Shown here: positions 30,286 to 40,182 of the stretch, in pieces | How positions within the stretch are numbered: position 1 is the stretch's first letter | How the letters are laid out: each line of letters starts with the position of its first letter | Origin: Thermomonas sp. | GTDB lineage: Bacteria; Pseudomonadota; Gammaproteobacteria; Xanthomonadales; Xanthomonadaceae | Assembly (NCBI RefSeq): GCF_029945965.1 | Contig: NZ_JAQSDO010000008.1 | Span: forward strand, 153,976-217,975 | DNA: 64,000 nucleotides | Direction: 5' to 3' | The notes under the pieces: model-generated | The model's input: the letters and a program-made list of their open reading frames with translations, nothing else | What the model was told of the DNA's origin: nothing | The model's database searches: none | Translations under genes and position numbers: made by a program

Positions 30286-31494
30286 GTGGCAAACGAAAAA
30301 ACACCAGACGCAACGCCCATCCAGGAAACTTCCGGGAAGGCTGAGATCGACACCGGCCTGGACCAGGTCGGCGTGGAAGCGCCAGCACCGGCTGCCTCGG
30401 CACCGGCCCAGGCAGACAGGCAACCGAAAGACCTCACCAAGATGAAGGTCGAGAAAAGCTGCTCCCGTGGATTGGCAGGGTGGTTGGGGCAGCACAAGTT
30501 GTCGCTGGCCATTTCCTCCTACCAGACCGGGCGCATCTACCTGGTTGGCAGCGACAAGCAGGGCCGGGTGTCATTCTTCGAGCGCATCTTCGAGCGCGCG
30601 ATGGGGATCGTCGGCAATGCCCAGCGCATTTACCTGGGCGGCCTGTACCAGCTGTGGCGATTCGAGAACGTGCTGCGTCCGAACGAGGTCATCCACGGCC
30701 AGTTCGACAAGTGCTACGTGCCGCGCAACGCGCAGACCATTGGCGACCTCGACATCCACGAGCTCGGCATCTGCAGCAATGGCAAGGTAGTGTTCGTCAA
30801 CACGAAGTATTCGTGCCTGGCCGAACTGAGCCAGACCCACAGCTTCAAGGCGATCTGGAAGCCGAAGTTCATCAGCAAGCTGGCGCCCGAAGATCGTTGC
30901 CACCTCAATGGCCTGGCGATGGTCGATGGACGCCCGAAGTACGTGACTGCAGTTTGCAAAAGCGACAGCGTTGATGGCTGGCGCGACCGCCGCCAGGATG
31001 GCGGCGTGGTGATCGACGTGGAGACCGACGAGATCGTCTGCGAAGGCCTGTCGATGCCGCACTCGCCGCGCTGGCACGACGGCAAGCTGTGGCTGCTGAA
31101 CGCCGGCACCGGCTTCCTTGGCTGGGTCGATTTCGAAACCAAGAAATTCGTGCCGCATACCTTCGTGCCGGGTTTCGCCCGTGGCCTGTCAATCATCGGC
31201 AATGTAGCTGCGGTCGGGCTGTCCAAGCCGCGCAACCAGCGCTTCGAAGGCCTGCAGCTGGACGAAGAGCTGAAGAAGCGCGATGCCGAGCCATGGTGCG
31301 GCGTGCAGATCGTTTCGCTGACCAATGGCGACGTTTCGAACTGGATCCGCTTCGAAGGCGACATCACCGAAATCTTCGACATCAGCTTTCTTCCCAACGT
31401 GAAGAACCCGATGATGATCGGCTTGCGCACCGCCGAGATCCGCGATCTGATCACGTTTGAATCTGATTTGCCTACGGAGCCCGTAAACGCATGA
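30286..31494 (+). CDS. TIGR03032-family (DUF4915-like) protein
   Basis: 402 residues from a GTG at 30286, with GGAAG five bases upstream. ATGs at 30247 and 30250 lie in or beside the preceding hairpin and are unlikely starts. A low-complexity Pro/Ala N-tail (about 50 residues) leads to a soluble domain with conserved blocks: YQTGRIYLVG, YVPRNAQTIGDLDIHEL, CHLNGLAMVDGRPKYVTAV, GLSMPHSPRWHDGKLWLLNAGTG and FVPGFARGLS. These match TIGR03032, a family of unknown function whose repeated strands suggest a beta-propeller. No signal peptide. It overlaps the EF-hand gene by 4 nt, so it is first of a coupled three-gene operon behind the autotransporter. Confidence 0.8.
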   Translation: MANEKTPDATPIQETSGKAEIDTGLDQVGVEAPAPAASAPAQADRQPKDLTKMKVEKSCSRGLAGWLGQHKLSLAISSYQTGRIYLVGSDKQGRVSFFERIFERAMGIVGNAQRIYLGGLYQLWRFENVLRPNEVIHGQFDKCYVPRNAQTIGDLDIHELGICSNGKVVFVNTKYSCLAELSQTHSFKAIWKPKFISKLAPEDRCHLNGLAMVDGRPKYVTAVCKSDSVDGWRDRRQDGGVVIDVETDEIVCEGLSMPHSPRWHDGKLWLLNAGTGFLGWVDFETKKFVPHTFVPGFARGLSIIGNVAAVGLSKPRNQRFEGLQLDEELKKRDAEPWCGVQIVSLTNGDVSNWIRFEGDITEIFDISFLPNVKNPMMIGLRTAEIRDLITFESDLPTEPVNA

Positions 31495-31928
31495 ACCGCG
31501 CATTCTTCCTCGTAGGGCTTTCATTTGCACTCGCATCTGCCAGCGCTGTTGTTGATGCACAAACCAAACCGGCGGCACCGGTTCAAGCTCAACCGAATCC
31601 TGCGGACGCCGCATTCACCGTATGGGATGTCGACCATAGCGGCAGCCTGTCGCCGCAGGAATTCCGCAATGGCTGGGAGCAGGTGCGCCGCGCCACCCAG
31701 TTCGAGGCCCAGTTGCGCAGGCAATTCATGACGATTGACGTCAACAAGAGCGGTACGATCGATCCATCCGAATACAACAAGCTGATCCTGGTCAAGAGTG
31801 CAGGGAAGTCGGCGCCGCCGTTGTCCAGCTTCGACGCCAACAAGGACGGAAAGCTGCAATTTGGCGAATACCTGAAGCTGGTGCAAACCCTGGCACCGAA
31901 AGAAGCGGCGAAGGGCAAAGCACAGTGA
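31491..31928 (+). CDS. Exported EF-hand calcium-binding protein
   Basis: 145 residues with a cleavable signal peptide (MNRAFFLVGLSFALASASAVVDAQ). Three EF-hand loops are readable: DVDHSGSLSPQE (46-57), DVNKSGTIDPSE (83-94) and DANKDGKLQFGE (115-126), each with Asp at position 1 and Glu at position 12. It should bind Ca2+ in the periplasm or outside the cell. The 4-nt overlaps at both ends tie it to the TIGR03032 and GNAT-like genes. A calmodulin-like or EF-hand assembly role is conceivable but not shown. Confidence 0.88.
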   Translation: MNRAFFLVGLSFALASASAVVDAQTKPAAPVQAQPNPADAAFTVWDVDHSGSLSPQEFRNGWEQVRRATQFEAQLRRQFMTIDVNKSGTIDPSEYNKLILVKSAGKSAPPLSSFDANKDGKLQFGEYLKLVQTLAPKEAAKGKAQ

Positions 31929-32503
31929 AGGTCGAGGTTATCCCGGTCTGGAAGAAGGTCACCCCGGTACTGGGCGAAGAGTTGATGGCGTTCTGGCGTA
32001 GCAACAAGGCGATTGTTGACGATGCTGCTGCCGCGATGCGCGCGACCCAGGCCGTCTGCATCGCCCGTGACGAGTCGGGCGCGATCTGCGGCGTGGGCAC
32101 GGCCGTGATCAAGGTCCTGCCGCGCCTGCGCCAGCCCATGTACTACTACCGCCAGTTCTTCGCCAAGTCCATGCGTGGGCGCAGCCAGCTGATCCCGTTC
32201 TACCAGCAAGCGCGACAGGCGCTGCAGGAGTACAACGCGTCGCTGGACAAGCCGGAGAGCCTTGGCGTCCTGATCGAAACCGAAAATGCAAAGCTGTCAT
32301 CCGCATACAACCATGCCTATGAACCAGCGTTTGCGGCAACCTTCATCGGCTATTCGCCGCGTGGCACCCACTTGTACGTATCGTATTTCGACGGCGCCGC
32401 CCTGCAACCACCTAAACCCCTGAACGCGCCTGTTTCGGCGGCACGCGCCGCCAATGCACCCGGCAACCAAGCCACCCTCCGGCGCACTAGCGGCCGGTCC
32501 TGA
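31925..32503 (+). CDS. GNAT-like protein of unknown function
   Basis: 192 residues beginning at a GTG that overlaps the EF-hand stop (GTGA). The pattern ICGVGTAVIKVLPRLRQ, MYYYRQFFAKSMRGR and LGVLIETENAKLSSAYNH, then FIGYSPRGTHLYVSYF, resembles a GNAT N-acyltransferase core with an Arg/Gly acyl-CoA loop, but the acyl-CoA motif is not canonical. There is no signal peptide. The tail after about residue 155 is low-complexity. Third gene of the coupled operon; the M4 peptidase begins 19 bp later with its own ribosome site. Confidence 0.6.
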   Translation: MKVEVIPVWKKVTPVLGEELMAFWRSNKAIVDDAAAAMRATQAVCIARDESGAICGVGTAVIKVLPRLRQPMYYYRQFFAKSMRGRSQLIPFYQQARQALQEYNASLDKPESLGVLIETENAKLSSAYNHAYEPAFAATFIGYSPRGTHLYVSYFDGAALQPPKPLNAPVSAARAANAPGNQATLRRTSGRS

Positions 32504-32522
32504 TCACCACGGAGAACATGCC

Positions 32523-34184
32523 ATGAAAGTCCAGATCTGCCTATTGAGTCTTGCCGTCGCTTCCGGACTTGCCATGTCAAGTTCTGCCGTTGCCGCCGAC
32601 AAGCAGTCTCCCGCCGAAGCCGCCGAAGCCGCCAAAATCCAGAGAGACGCCGTCATCAGTCGCGCCACCGCCTTTATCAATGGCTCCGCTTCCATTGCCG
32701 CACGCCGCGCCGAGGCTGATACCTTCGACGCGAACGATGCGATCGTCGATGCCAATGGCACCGAACACGTTCGCTTCCAGCGCAGCTATAACGGGTTGCC
32801 GGTGATCGGTGGCGACTTCGTCGTGCATTCGCGCAATGACCAAGTTAGCAAGATCAGTCAGACCCTGAGCACTAGTAACCGTCCGAGCACCACGCCGGGC
32901 ATCAGCAGCGACGAGGCGATAGTGGAAGCCGGCGCACATTTCGGCGGCAACTTCGTCGGTGCACCGTCCTCGCGCCTGGTGATCTACGCGCGTGGCGCCA
33001 GCCCGGTGCTTGCACATGAAGTGATCCTCAATGGCATCAAGGCCGACCAGACGCCGACCGAAATGCATTATTTCGTCGATGCTCGCAGCGGCAAGATCCT
33101 CGCCCAATGGGATGGCATCGAAACTGCGCGGCCGGGTCCGGGCGGTGGCGGCTGCACGGCGACCGCCGCTGTGGGCACTGGCAACTCGCTGACCCTTGGC
33201 AGCGTTGTCCTCAATACGTCCTCGTGCAACGGCCAGTACCAACTGACTGATCTCACCCGTGGTGGTGGCAAGACCTCCAATATGGCGCTCAAGACGTCAG
33301 GTCTCGGTAGCGACTTAGTTGATACCGACAATACCTGGGGCAATGGCCTTCTCAGCAATTCGCAGACGGTTGCCGCGGACGCCCATTTCGGCGTTGCCAT
33401 GACCTTTGATTACTACAAGGTCGTGCATGGCCGCAACGGCATCGCCAATGATGGCAAAGGCGCGCTGAGCCGCGTGCATTACGGCCGCAACTACCAAAAT
33501 GCGTTCTGGAGCGATAGCTGCTTCTGCATGACCTTTGGCGATGGCGACAATGGCGCGTCGATCCTGCCACTGGTTGCGCTGGATGTGGCGGGCCACGAGA
33601 TGTCGCATGGCGTCATGAGCCGCAGCGCCAACTTGACCTACAGCGGTGAGTCCGGCGGCCTGAATGAAGCGAACTCCGACATTTTCGGTTCGATGGTCGA
33701 ATACTTTACCAACGACGCCAACGACACCCCCGACTACGTGATCGGCGAGAAGTTGTTCCCGAACAACACGAATGGTTACAATGCGCTCCGCTGGATGTTC
33801 AAGCCCAGCCTGGATGGTGCGTCGCCGGATTGCTATGCACCGAACATCGGTGGTCTCGATGTTCACTACAGCTCCGGTGTTGCCAATCACTTCTACTACC
33901 TTTTGGCGGAAGGCGCGGTGGTGCCGGCTGGCTTTGGTGTCGGTACTCCCAAGGGACTAACTCCTGCATCGCTGGTCTGCAACGGCAACACCTCGATCAC
34001 CGGCATTGGCCGTAGCGCCGCGGAGAAGATCTGGTACCGCGCGCTGACGGTTTACATGACGTCCGGCACCAACTACGCAAATGCCCGTGCATCAACCCTG
34101 AGCGCGGCCGCAGACCTGTATGGCAACGGTTCCGCCAAGTACAACGCGGTGGCAGCGGCGTGGAGCGCGGTCAGCGTCAACTGA
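32523..34184 (+). CDS. M4 family (thermolysin-like) secreted metallopeptidase
   Basis: 553 residues from the ATG at 32523 (GGAGAA upstream). Signal peptide ending SSAVAA. An FTP-like propeptide (VRFQRSYNGLPVIGGDFVVH) and PepSY-like segment lead to the catalytic domain. Zinc ligands are His358 and His362 in HEMSH, with Glu359 catalytic, and Glu382 in GGLNEANSD. His448 in LDVHYSSGVANHF is the expected transition-state His. The N-terminal propeptide should keep it inactive until maturation. An extracellular Ca-dependent protease is expected. Whether it processes the nearby autotransporter is not known. Confidence 0.92.
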   Translation: MKVQICLLSLAVASGLAMSSSAVAADKQSPAEAAEAAKIQRDAVISRATAFINGSASIAARRAEADTFDANDAIVDANGTEHVRFQRSYNGLPVIGGDFVVHSRNDQVSKISQTLSTSNRPSTTPGISSDEAIVEAGAHFGGNFVGAPSSRLVIYARGASPVLAHEVILNGIKADQTPTEMHYFVDARSGKILAQWDGIETARPGPGGGGCTATAAVGTGNSLTLGSVVLNTSSCNGQYQLTDLTRGGGKTSNMALKTSGLGSDLVDTDNTWGNGLLSNSQTVAADAHFGVAMTFDYYKVVHGRNGIANDGKGALSRVHYGRNYQNAFWSDSCFCMTFGDGDNGASILPLVALDVAGHEMSHGVMSRSANLTYSGESGGLNEANSDIFGSMVEYFTNDANDTPDYVIGEKLFPNNTNGYNALRWMFKPSLDGASPDCYAPNIGGLDVHYSSGVANHFYYLLAEGAVVPAGFGVGTPKGLTPASLVCNGNTSITGIGRSAAEKIWYRALTVYMTSGTNYANARASTLSAAADLYGNGSAKYNAVAAAWSAVSVN

Positions 34185-34207
34185 TCCAAGAAAGCAGCAT
34201 CAACACA

Positions 34208-34239
34208 AACGGCCCGCGCAAGCGGGCCGTTTCGTTTTA
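34208..34239 (+). terminator. Terminator behind the M4 peptidase
   Basis: 11-bp perfect stem AAACGGCCCGC / GCGGGCCGTTT with a GCAA loop, followed by CGTTTT. Confidence 0.9.
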
Positions 34240-34341
34240 AGTGCTACAAACTGATTGCAAATCACTGGTTCGCGCGGCAATGAATGCCTGAGCGCTGCGC
34301 GCGAAGGCCGGGAATCCCGACTTCGAAAAAATGTTGCGAGA

Positions 34342-34418
34342 TGGTGCGCCCGGAGGGATTCGAACCCCCGACCAATGGCTTCGGAAGCCACTACTCTATC
34401 CGGCTGAGCTACGGGCGC
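34342..34418 (-). tRNA. tRNA-Arg (anticodon CCG)
   Basis: 77 nt with an encoded CCA end. Acceptor GCGCCCG pairs with CGGGCGC. The anticodon loop UUCCGAA closed by GUGGC/GCCAU gives anticodon CCG, and the T arm GGGGG-UUCGAAU-CCCUC is canonical. A T6 run follows on the minus strand. It reads Arg codon CGG. Confidence 0.96.
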
Positions 34419-34497
34419 ATGCCGCGCGGCGCTGTGCGTCACGGGTCGGCATTCTCGCATGATTGCCGCCGCCCGTCCCACTGGTAGGCTTGTCGCC

Positions 34498-35418
34498 ATG
34501 GCCTACGAACGCGACGCTCCCCCATTGCCGGCTTCGCCCGAACCTCCGCCGTATTGGCGTGAGCGCCTGCACCAATACTGGCGTCTGGTGCGTGGCGACC
34601 GCCCGATTGGCTGGCTGTTGTTGCTCTGGCCAACCTGGTGGGCACTCTGGCTGGCCGCGGACGGCATGCCGCCGCTGTGGCCGCTGCTGGTGTTCAGCCT
34701 GGGCGTATGGCTGACCCGTTCGGCGGGTTGCGTGATCAATGACTATGCCGACCGCTGGCTGGATGGTGCGGTCGAGCGCACGCGCCAGCGTCCGCTGGTA
34801 AGTGGTGCGGTATCTGGTCGCGAAGCGCTGGCCGTGTTCGCCGCGCTGATGCTGGTCGCGTTTGCATTCGTGCTGACCATGAACCGCCTGACCATCTACA
34901 TGAGCGTGGTCGGCGTGGCGCTAGCTGCCAGCTACCCCTATCTGAAGCGACACACCTACCTGCCGCAGGTCTATCTCGGGGTGGCGTTCGGCTGGGGAAT
35001 CCCGATGGCATTCGCGGCGATCACCGGCAAAGTCCCGGCGATCGCCTGGGTGCTGTACCTGGCCAATATCTTCTGGGCAACCGCCTACGACACCTGGTAT
35101 GCGATGGTCGACCGCGAGGACGATCTGCGCATGGGCGCGAAGTCCACCGCAATCCTGTTCGGCGAAATGGACCTGGTCGCGCTGGGCGTGGTGTATGCCT
35201 GCATGTTGTTTGCGCTGTTCTTGGTGGGCCGTCAGGCCGGGCTCGGTGGCTGGTACTGGGCCGCACTCGCGGTTGCCGCCGCATTGATCGTCTACGAGTT
35301 CCTGATTGCACGCAGTCGCAGTCGCGATGCCTGCTTCCGTGCGTTCCTGCATAACCACTGGGTGGGGGCCACGGTCTTCGCCGGCATCGCCCTGCATTTC
35401 GCGTTGACAAAGCCGTAG
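34498..35418 (+). CDS. ubiA: 4-hydroxybenzoate octaprenyltransferase (UbiA)
   Basis: 306 residues from the ATG at 34498. A membrane prenyltransferase with several hydrophobic helices ([30 protein letters not shown] and others). The two Asp-rich Mg/diphosphate motifs are present: [19 protein letters not shown] and [22 protein letters not shown] follows, as in UbiA. It attaches the octaprenyl chain to 4-hydroxybenzoate in ubiquinone synthesis. Its 3' end converges with comF 13 bp away. Confidence 0.95.
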   Translation: MAYERDAPPLPASPEPPPYWRERLHQYWRLVRGDRPIGWLLLLWPTWWALWLAADGMPPLWPLLVFSLGVWLTRSAGCVINDYADRWLDGAVERTRQRPLVSGAVSGREALAVFAALMLVAFAFVLTMNRLTIYMSVVGVALAASYPYLKRHTYLPQVYLGVAFGWGIPMAFAAITGKVPAIAWVLYLANIFWATAYDTWYAMVDREDDLRMGAKSTAILFGEMDLVALGVVYACMLFALFLVGRQAGLGGWYWAALAVAAALIVYEFLIARSRSRDACFRAFLHNHWVGATVFAGIALHFALTKP

Positions 35419-35431
35419 CGAATCCAGGCGC

Positions 35432-36157
35432 TCACGCAACCCGGGCGCAGACCCAGGCATCCACGCGGCGGGCGCCACCGGCAAGCAACACCCTTGCAGC
35501 AGAATGCAGCGTAGCGCCAGTAGTCATCACGTCATCGACCAGCACGATGTGGGCAGGCAAGGATGCGCCCGGCACGATACGGAATGCGCCGCGCAGGTTG
35601 CGTTTGCGCGCAGCCGCATCCAGTCGGGATTGCGCGCTGGTCGATTTCGACCGTTTCAACACGTTATCCAGCAGTGGCAATTCCAATCCGCGGGCTAGCG
35701 GGCGCGCGAGCTCCAAGGCCTGGTCGTAGCCACGTCGGCGCAGTCGCCCGCGATGCAAGGGCAAGGGCAGTAACGCATCGGGTCGGGTGAGCTGCGCGCA
35801 GTGGTGGGTCATTGCCTGCGTCAACACCCGACCGCTGGCGAAATCGCGATGAAACTTCAGTCGCGGCAGCAATCGATCCAGCGGAAACGCGTAGTCGAAT
35901 GCCGCATGTGTTTCCGTCAGTGGCGGTGGATGCTGCAGACAGGCACCACAGGTACCCGGGCTGGGCAAGGGCAATGCACAACGCAGGCAGGCCGGGCCTT
36001 GCCAGGGCAGGGCGGCATGGCAGGCGCGGCAGAGGTCACGACCGTCCTGCCCGGCTTCGCCGCAGACCATGCAATGCAAGGCAAACAGCCAGCGCAGGGG
36101 TGCTAGGCGTCCGTCGTCAACTTTTTGGGTTTGGCTCAGGTTGACAGTCGGCGTCAT
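35432..36157 (-). CDS. comF: ComF family phosphoribosyltransferase-like protein
   Basis: 241 residues from the ATG at 36157. An N-terminal zinc-binding part has paired Cys motifs ([22 protein letters not shown]). The PRT domain ends with the PRPP loop [13 protein letters not shown]. The [18 protein letters not shown] block is typical. ComF/GntX proteins take part in DNA uptake or recombination, with no proven enzymatic role. Divergent from bioB with only 49 bp between starts, so the promoters must be packed together. The open frame extends upstream into bioB antisense, without conservation. Confidence 0.9.
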   Translation of the reverse strand: MTPTVNLSQTQKVDDGRLAPLRWLFALHCMVCGEAGQDGRDLCRACHAALPWQGPACLRCALPLPSPGTCGACLQHPPPLTETHAAFDYAFPLDRLLPRLKFHRDFASGRVLTQAMTHHCAQLTRPDALLPLPLHRGRLRRRGYDQALELARPLARGLELPLLDNVLKRSKSTSAQSRLDAAARKRNLRGAFRIVPGASLPAHIVLVDDVMTTGATLHSAARVLLAGGARRVDAWVCARVA

Positions 36158-36206
36158 GCTTTCCAGACTGCTGCATTGCCCACGCCATATCCCTCGGGGA
36201 ATCCCC

Positions 36207-37256
36207 ATGCCTGCCGTCAGTATTGCCCCCGCCAACCACTTCCCGGTTCGCCACGACTGGTCGCGGACCGAGGTCGAGGCCCTGTTCGAGCTGCCGTTCA
36301 CTGAGCTACTGCACGTTGCCGGCACCGCGCATCGCCAGCACTTCGACCCCGCGGAGGTCCAGGTCAGCACCCTCCTGTCGGTCAAGACCGGTGGCTGCCC
36401 GGAGGATTGCGGCTACTGCCCGCAAGCCGCGCGATATCACACGGGTGTCGATGCCACGAAGTTGATGGCCACCGAGGACGTGGTCGCCAAGGCCAAGCAG
36501 GCCAAGGCCGCGGGTGCGTCGCGCTTCTGCATGGGCGCGGCCTGGCGCAGCCCGAAGGACCGCGACATCCCCAAGGTCGCAGCGATGATCCGCGAGGTGA
36601 AATCCCTCGGTCTGGAAACCTGTGCAACCCTGGGCATGCTCAGCGAGCCGCAGGCGCATGCCTTGCGCGATGCCGGCCTGGATTATTACAACCACAACCT
36701 GGACAGCGCGCCGGAGTTCTACGGCGAGATCATCCACACCCGCGAATATCAGGATCGGCTCGACACCCTCGGCCATGTGCGCGATGTCGGCATGAAGACC
36801 TGCAGCGGTGGCATCGTCGGCATGGGCGAATCGCGTAGTCAGCGCGCAGGTTTGTTGCAGGCACTGGCCAACCTGCCGGCGCATCCGGATTCGGTGCCGA
36901 TCAACCGGTTGGTGCAGGTCGAAGGCACGCCGCTTGCAGGCACCGCCGAGATCGATCCGTTCGAGTTCGTGCGCACAGTTGCGGCGGCGCGGATCATGAT
37001 GCCGCGTTCGATGGTGCGCTTGTCTGCCGGGCGCGAATCGATGAGCGACGAATTGCAGGCGCTGTGTTTCGCTGCCGGCGCCAATTCGATCTTCTATGGC
37101 GAGAAATTGCTGACTACCGGCAACCCGGATACCGAACGCGACCAGGCCTTGTTTGCACGACTGGGATTACGGCCGATGCAGATCGAAACAGCCGCCGACG
37201 ATGCGATCCCCACATGCAGCACCACGGTGCATGCCGGCATCACCGAAGCCGCCTGA
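36207..37256 (+). CDS. bioB: Biotin synthase
   Basis: 349 residues. Radical-SAM enzyme that inserts sulfur into dethiobiotin. The 4Fe-4S motif is Cys64-x3-Cys68-x2-Cys71 ([12 protein letters not shown]). The 2Fe-2S ligands and the [13 protein letters not shown] and GGIVGMGES blocks are conserved, as is RLSAGRESM. Start at 36207 with a weak GGGGA. First gene of bioBFHC, with bioF only 3 bp after its stop. bioA and bioD are not in the window. No BirA-type operator could be recognised. Confidence 0.97.
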   Translation: MPAVSIAPANHFPVRHDWSRTEVEALFELPFTELLHVAGTAHRQHFDPAEVQVSTLLSVKTGGCPEDCGYCPQAARYHTGVDATKLMATEDVVAKAKQAKAAGASRFCMGAAWRSPKDRDIPKVAAMIREVKSLGLETCATLGMLSEPQAHALRDAGLDYYNHNLDSAPEFYGEIIHTREYQDRLDTLGHVRDVGMKTCSGGIVGMGESRSQRAGLLQALANLPAHPDSVPINRLVQVEGTPLAGTAEIDPFEFVRTVAAARIMMPRSMVRLSAGRESMSDELQALCFAAGANSIFYGEKLLTTGNPDTERDQALFARLGLRPMQIETAADDAIPTCSTTVHAGITEAA

Positions 37257-37259
37257 ATC

Positions 37260-38453
37260 ATGCGCGAATCGCTTGAGCAACGCGTGCTCGCCATGCGCGC
37301 GCAGCGCGAGGCTGAGTCGCGTAGACGGCGTACGCGGACGATCACACGACGTGATGGCCTGCGTTGCGAAGTCGTCGGTATGCACGGCAAGGGTCAGTGG
37401 TTGCTGGAATTCTGCGGTAACGACTATCTCGGCTTGTCGCGGCATCCACGCGTGGTCGCTGCATTGCGCGATGGCGCGCAGGCACATGGCGCCGGCGCGA
37501 CTGCATCGCATCTGGTCTGCGGCCATACTGCCGCGCACGATACGCTTGAGCACGAGCTTGCCGACTGGTTGCAGGCACCGCGCGCGGTGCTGTTCGGCAG
37601 TGGTTTCATGGCCAACCTCGCGGTGGTGCAGGCCATGCTGGGCGTTGGCGACGTCTGCGTGCAGGACAAGCTCAATCACGCCAGCCTGATCGATGCCGCA
37701 CGGCTGTCTGGTTGTGCGTTGAAACGCTATCCGCATGCCGATGTCGATGCCGCCGCACGCCAGCTTGCTGCGCATGCTGATGGCGCGGCATTGCTCGCCA
37801 GCGATGGCGTGTTTTCAATGGATGGTGATATCGCACCGTTGCGTGCGCTGGCCGATGTTGCCCGTCATCAGCAGGCAGTCTTGTATGTCGATGATGCGCA
37901 CGGCATCGGCGTGCTTGGGCCAAATGGGCGCGGCAGTGTCGCTGCTGCAGGATTGCATGTGCGCGATGTGCCATTGCAATTGGTGACGTTCGGCAAGGCA
38001 CTTGGCAGCTACGGCGCCGCTGTCGTTGGCGACGAAGATCTCATTGCGCATCTCGCGGAAACCGCGCGTCCACACATCTACACCACCGCGTTGCCACCTG
38101 CGCAGTGCGTGGCAACGCTCGAAGCCGTGCGCATCGCACGCGATGGCGATGACCTGCGCAAACAGCTGCAGGCGCGCATCGGCCAGCTGCGCGAAGGTGC
38201 ACACGCGCGTGGTCTCGAATTGATGGCATCGGACACTGCGATCCAACCCATGCTGTGTGGCAGCGACGCACGTGCAATGACGATGGCGGTAGCGCTGGAA
38301 GACCAAGGCTATTGGGTCGCGCCGATCCGCCCGCCGACCGTACCTGAAGGCCAAGCACGCTTGCGCATCACGCTGAGCGCGGCACATACGGCAAGCGATG
38401 TGGATGGCCTGCTGGATGCACTCGCGCATGCGAAGGAAGTGGTGCCGGCATGA
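37260..38453 (+). CDS. bioF: 8-amino-7-oxononanoate synthase
   Basis: 397 residues. PLP-dependent alpha-oxoamine synthase that condenses pimeloyl-ACP (or -CoA) with alanine in biotin synthesis. Schiff-base Lys246 lies in [19 protein letters not shown], the [13 protein letters not shown] block and [10 protein letters not shown] are conserved. Overlaps bioH by 4 nt, so translation is coupled. Confidence 0.96.
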   Translation: MRESLEQRVLAMRAQREAESRRRRTRTITRRDGLRCEVVGMHGKGQWLLEFCGNDYLGLSRHPRVVAALRDGAQAHGAGATASHLVCGHTAAHDTLEHELADWLQAPRAVLFGSGFMANLAVVQAMLGVGDVCVQDKLNHASLIDAARLSGCALKRYPHADVDAAARQLAAHADGAALLASDGVFSMDGDIAPLRALADVARHQQAVLYVDDAHGIGVLGPNGRGSVAAAGLHVRDVPLQLVTFGKALGSYGAAVVGDEDLIAHLAETARPHIYTTALPPAQCVATLEAVRIARDGDDLRKQLQARIGQLREGAHARGLELMASDTAIQPMLCGSDARAMTMAVALEDQGYWVAPIRPPTVPEGQARLRITLSAAHTASDVDGLLDALAHAKEVVPA

Positions 38454-39235
38454 GCGGCTTGCATGTGGAAGTGATTGGTCGTGGCCCACCGCTGGTGTTG
38501 CTGCATGGCTGGGCGATGCACGGCGGCGTGTTCGCGCCACTCGTCGAACGATTGAAGGCCACGCGCACGCTGCACATCGTTGATCTTCCTGGCCATGGCG
38601 ACAGTCGTGATTGCGATGTGCCACTGACGCTTGAAGCCACCACGCAAGCGATCCTGGATGCCGTTCCGGCGGCGTCCTGGTGCGGTTGGTCGCTGGGTGG
38701 ATTGCTTGCCTTGAATGCAGCAAACACGCAGCCACACCGCGTGCCTGCACTGATCATGCTGTGCGCCACGCCGAAGTTCGTGCGTAGTGATGACTGGCCA
38801 CAGGGCATGCCGGTGGAGGTGTTCCGCAGTTTCGCCGACGGACTGCGCGACGACTGGCGCGGCACGCTGGAACGCTTCATCGCGCTGGAAGCATTCGGTT
38901 CCGATCATGCCCGCGACGAATTGCGGATGCTGCAGCAGGACCTGTTCGCGCGCGGCGAACCCGCGCCGCATGTGCTGGCCGATGGCTTGGCCTTGCTGGA
39001 AAACAGCGATCTGCGAGGATCGTTGGCGACACTGGGCGTGCCAAGCCTGTGGCTTGCCGGGCGTCGCGACCGGCTGGTCGATCCGCGGGCGATGCAGCAG
39101 GCATCAAGCACCACCCCGAACGCACGCCATGCGCAAGTTGAGCATGCCGGGCATGCGCCCTTCCTGACCCACACCGACGTGGTCGCGCGGCATCTGCTCG
39201 ACTTTCTCGATGACGTCGCAGGCACAAGTGCATGA
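38450..39235 (+). CDS. bioH: Pimeloyl-ACP methyl ester carboxylesterase BioH
   Basis: 261 residues, alpha/beta hydrolase. Catalytic Ser81 is in GWSLGG, Asp207 in GRRDRLVD and His235 in HAGHAPF. It hydrolyses the methyl ester made by BioC once the pimeloyl chain is complete. The operon position between bioF and bioC, with 4-nt overlaps on both sides, supports the assignment over generic esterases. Confidence 0.94.
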   Translation: MSGLHVEVIGRGPPLVLLHGWAMHGGVFAPLVERLKATRTLHIVDLPGHGDSRDCDVPLTLEATTQAILDAVPAASWCGWSLGGLLALNAANTQPHRVPALIMLCATPKFVRSDDWPQGMPVEVFRSFADGLRDDWRGTLERFIALEAFGSDHARDELRMLQQDLFARGEPAPHVLADGLALLENSDLRGSLATLGVPSLWLAGRRDRLVDPRAMQQASSTTPNARHAQVEHAGHAPFLTHTDVVARHLLDFLDDVAGTSA

Positions 39236-40155
39236 ATGCACCTCTATTCGATTCACGCCAGGTGCGCCGCGCGTTCTCGCGTTCTGCAGCCAGTTACGCG
39301 GCAGCCGCACAACTGCAGCATCAGGTAGAAGCTCGCCTGCTGGAGTCGCTGGATTATCTGGATGACCCCGCGCTCAAGCGCGAACCGCCGCAGCGTGTGC
39401 TCGACCTTGGGTGCGGCACCGGCAGCGCGGCGATGACGATGCAAAAACGCTGGCCGAAGGCGCAGGTACTCGCGCTGGATATCGCATTGCCGATGCTGCA
39501 GCAGGTTCGGAGCGGATCGTCGCGCTGGGACACGTCGCGCTGGAATTTATTCGCGCGTACACCGCAGGCGCTATGCGCGGATGCACGCGCGCTGCCGTTG
39601 GCGGACGGATCGGTAGACGTGCTGTTCTCCAACCTGTGCCTGCAGTGGGTGGATGATCTCGATGCGGTATTGGCCGGCTTCCGCCGCGTGCTCAAGCCGC
39701 AAGGCTTGTTGCTGGTTTCGACGTTCGGCCCTGAGACGCTTTGGGAGTTGCGCGACGCTTTCGCGCACGCCGATGATCGCCCGCATGTCAGCCCGTTCGG
39801 TGACATCGCCGGCTTCGGTGATGCGTTGGTGCGCACGGGCTTCCACCAGCCGGTGATCGACCGCGAAGTGGATACAACGCACTACCAGGACCTGCCGTCG
39901 CTGATGCGCGAGCTACGTGCGATTGGCGCGACCAATGCGTTGCATTCACGCCGGCCCACGCTGACCGGGCGTAGGCGCTTCACCGCCGCTGCGCAGGCTT
40001 ACGACGGCATGCGCGGCGAGGACGGATTGTTGCCGGCGACTTGGGAAACCATCAGCGCGATGGCGTGGGCACCCGAGGCCGGCACGCCGATTCGGGAAGA
40101 CGGCATCGATGTCGCTTCGGTGCCGTTGTCGCGGATTCCGATTCGGCGGCGCTGA
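39232..40155 (+). CDS. bioC: Malonyl-ACP O-methyltransferase BioC
   Basis: 307 residues. SAM motif I is VLDLGCGTGSAAMTM. The N-terminus RQVRRAFSRSAASYAAAAQLQ is the usual BioC start, and NLCLQWVDDLDAVLAGFRRVLKP is conserved. It methylates malonyl-ACP so that fatty acid synthesis can build the pimeloyl chain. It is last of the operon, ending 27 bp from the convergent dehydratase gene. Confidence 0.94.
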   Translation: MNAPLFDSRQVRRAFSRSAASYAAAAQLQHQVEARLLESLDYLDDPALKREPPQRVLDLGCGTGSAAMTMQKRWPKAQVLALDIALPMLQQVRSGSSRWDTSRWNLFARTPQALCADARALPLADGSVDVLFSNLCLQWVDDLDAVLAGFRRVLKPQGLLLVSTFGPETLWELRDAFAHADDRPHVSPFGDIAGFGDALVRTGFHQPVIDREVDTTHYQDLPSLMRELRAIGATNALHSRRPTLTGRRRFTAAAQAYDGMRGEDGLLPATWETISAMAWAPEAGTPIREDGIDVASVPLSRIPIRRR

Positions 40156-40182
40156 CCGGCGGACCGCCTGCTTCCAGACTGG

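Noticed and set aside
36158..36206. A BirA-type biotin operator between comF and bioB
   Set aside because: The 49-bp gap does not hold the TTGTAAACC-type dyad of known BirA or the BioR palindrome.
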